From the NCBI RefSeq assembly GCF_000812965.1, contig NZ_JSYN01000026.1, positions 1-64,000 on the forward strand: a stretch of DNA of 64,000 bases, in the 5' to 3' direction. The translations under genes were made by a program, and so were the position numbers. Below, one piece after another: positions 63,016 through 64,000 of this stretch. Within the stretch, counting starts at the first letter, position 1; the number at the start of each line of letters is the position of its first letter. Below the pieces are notes generated by a model. It did not search any database. It was not told where the DNA came from and saw nothing but the letters and a program-made list of their open reading frames with translations. Source of the DNA: Pedobacter kyungheensis. Lineage in GTDB: Bacteria > Bacteroidota > Bacteroidia > Sphingobacteriales > Sphingobacteriaceae.

Positions 63016-63118
63016 GATCCCTTTAGGGGATTCCAACACCTTTGTTTTTCCTAGAACGAACCTCGTGTAAGGCAATTTGCTTATATCTCCTCCTTCAAAT
63101 GGGTATTGGAATATTTAC

Positions 63119-63126
63119 TAAATTTG
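63119..63126 (+). promoter_or_regulatory. -7 box TAAATTTG for ybeY
   Basis: Exact TAnnTTTG match, 18 bases before ATG 63145. No clear -33. Confidence 0.45.
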
Positions 63127-63144
63127 CAACAATAAAACACAAAC

Positions 63145-63582
63145 ATGGCTGCAATATCGTTTTTTACAGAATCAGTAACCTATAACCTCCCTCAAAAACT
63201 TAAAATCAAGAAGTGGCTTAAAGCCAGTATCGAAAAAGAAGGTTTTAAATTGGGCGAGCTTAATTTTATTTTCTGTAGTGATGAGTACTTGCTAGGCATT
63301 AACCAGCAATACCTGAACCACGATACTTATACAGATATCATTACTTTCGATAATTCTGAAGAAGAAAAATTAATTGTAAGCGATATTTTCATCAGCATTG
63401 AACGTGTTAAAGAGAATGCTATCACTTTCAAAACCGATGCATTTGATGAAGTTTGCCGCATTATGATGCACGGAACGCTACATTTATTGGGTTATAAAGA
63501 CAAAGGAAAGGCAGCCAAAGCCCTGATGACCCAAAAAGAAGATGAACACTTAGGCTACAGAGCCGAAGCAGGCCTTATTTAA
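63145..63582 (+). CDS. ybeY: rRNA maturation endoribonuclease YbeY
   Basis: 145 aa metalloprotein acting in 16S rRNA 3'-end maturation and ribosome quality control. The zinc motif is HGTLHLLGYKD near residues 109-119, which keeps the two His of HGxLHLxGYDH but has Lys-Asp where many homologues have Asp-His; a later His (EDEHLGYR) may supply the third ligand. NHDTYTDIITFDNS is the family's central motif. Normal length. Confidence 0.93.
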   Translation: MAAISFFTESVTYNLPQKLKIKKWLKASIEKEGFKLGELNFIFCSDEYLLGINQQYLNHDTYTDIITFDNSEEEKLIVSDIFISIERVKENAITFKTDAFDEVCRIMMHGTLHLLGYKDKGKAAKALMTQKEDEHLGYRAEAGLI

Positions 63583-63646
63583 ACCTTTCATTCTGAGGAG
63601 TAATTTATTGTATTAAAATCAATATGAGTAACAGCCGCTCTGTGGC

Positions 63647-63769
63647 CGTCATTTCGAGCGGAGTGCAACGTAGCCGAGAACCCGAAGGCTCAGCGAAGCT
63701 AAATCTGTCCAAATAGATTTCTCCATTGCGCCACCGGTGAAAACCGGCAGGCTCCAGTCGAAATGACGA
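63647..63769. repeat. REP-like imperfect palindrome, 123 bp, with inserted arms
   Basis: CGTCATTTCGAGCGGAGTGC at the left and TCGAAATGACG at the right; AATAGATTTCTCC and GAGAACCCGAAGG inside. Third clear copy of the family seen at 9461 and 17766. Confidence 0.8.
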
Positions 63770-64000
63770 TACCTTCTCCAAAATCCTGGGTAAATCCCAT
63801 CCTTTCATCAGCGTTCGTCTAAAAGTTACGACCGTTCGTCGATAATTAATCTCTACTGGTATAATACAGCTTATTCTGCTGCAACTTTTTGTGGTTCAGG
63901 CAGTCTTATATATAGAAATGGCCGAAAAAGCATTTAAACCGCTTCATGCCATACTGATAAAGATTAAAAATTGATATTAAAGCTCTTTTGCCGCATATCA
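63770..64000. other. No gene seen at the window end
   Basis: Only short frames occur on either strand. The gap from 63583 to 64000 holds the REP-like element and otherwise AT-rich sequence; GACGAACG-type inverted pieces lie near 63810-63842. Confidence 0.5.

Noticed and set aside
63770..64000. Possible gene start near the window end
   Set aside because: Longest frames are under 20-70 codons with no recognisable motif.

Overview
The window comes from an AT-rich member of the Bacteroidota, most like Pedobacter or another Sphingobacteriaceae. Evidence: two SusC/SusD pairs, a FecI/FecR pair, DUF4175 next to ybeY, HYC_CC_PP and DUF2911 family proteins, -7 boxes of the form TAnnTTTG instead of E. 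coli-type promoters, and few Shine-Dalgarno sequences. Genus is inferred from protein style, not from a marker gene. I saw no rRNA, tRNA, CRISPR array or prophage.

Layout. 1-167: right end of an IS3-family element. 197-5758: housekeeping genes (5-formyl-THF cyclo-ligase with an unlisted 52-aa gene behind it, hutI-hutG, exonuclease III, a cyclophilin) and a toxin-antitoxin pair whose ParE-like toxin is frameshifted. 5850-11402: a probable copper-handling region with a HYC_CC_PP protein, then a tight operon of secreted HMA protein, outer-membrane-type protein, DUF3347 protein and an AraC regulator with a CxxC metal-binding-like N-terminus; after it come YceI, a DODA-type dioxygenase and an HMA-MauE-like membrane protein. 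11403-19246: DinB/YfiT, aldehyde dehydrogenase, FAD oxidoreductase, S9 peptidase, and a peroxiredoxin-thioredoxin-DUF6952 operon. 19557-26994: PEP carboxylase and a TetR-controlled tripartite EmrAB-TolC-type efflux operon with a clear operator. 27113-31029: a GH9-polysaccharide deacetylase fusion and small proteins.

31196-45127 (all minus strand): SusC/SusD, AraC, a VOC protein, a propeller histidine kinase with a NarL-type regulator, a Tat-exported phosphocholine-type phospholipase C, and a secreted GDPD-GH16 fusion. The last two suggest attack on a glucan or lipid carrying phosphodiester-linked head groups. 45294-59196 (minus strand): FecI, FecR, SusC, SusD, DUF4843, PKD-like lipoprotein, two TlpA-type proteins, a two-domain aspartic protease with PDZ, and a thioredoxin, ending at a terminator. 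This reads as one envelope uptake system in which disulfide reduction and proteolysis may be coupled to SusCD import; it is the best candidate here for a poorly described system. 59506-63582: a very long DUF4175 membrane/coiled-coil protein, then ybeY.

Intergenic regions are rich in repeats: REP-like 90-120 bp imperfect palindromes starting GTCATTTCGA, perfect 15-bp inverted repeats of the AAACCTnnnAGGTTT type, a hairpin repeat shared in opposite orientation near 6.3 and 62.8 kb, degenerate period-7 sequences, and seven perfect tandem copies of TTTAGGG, the plant-type telomere heptamer, at 10397-10445.
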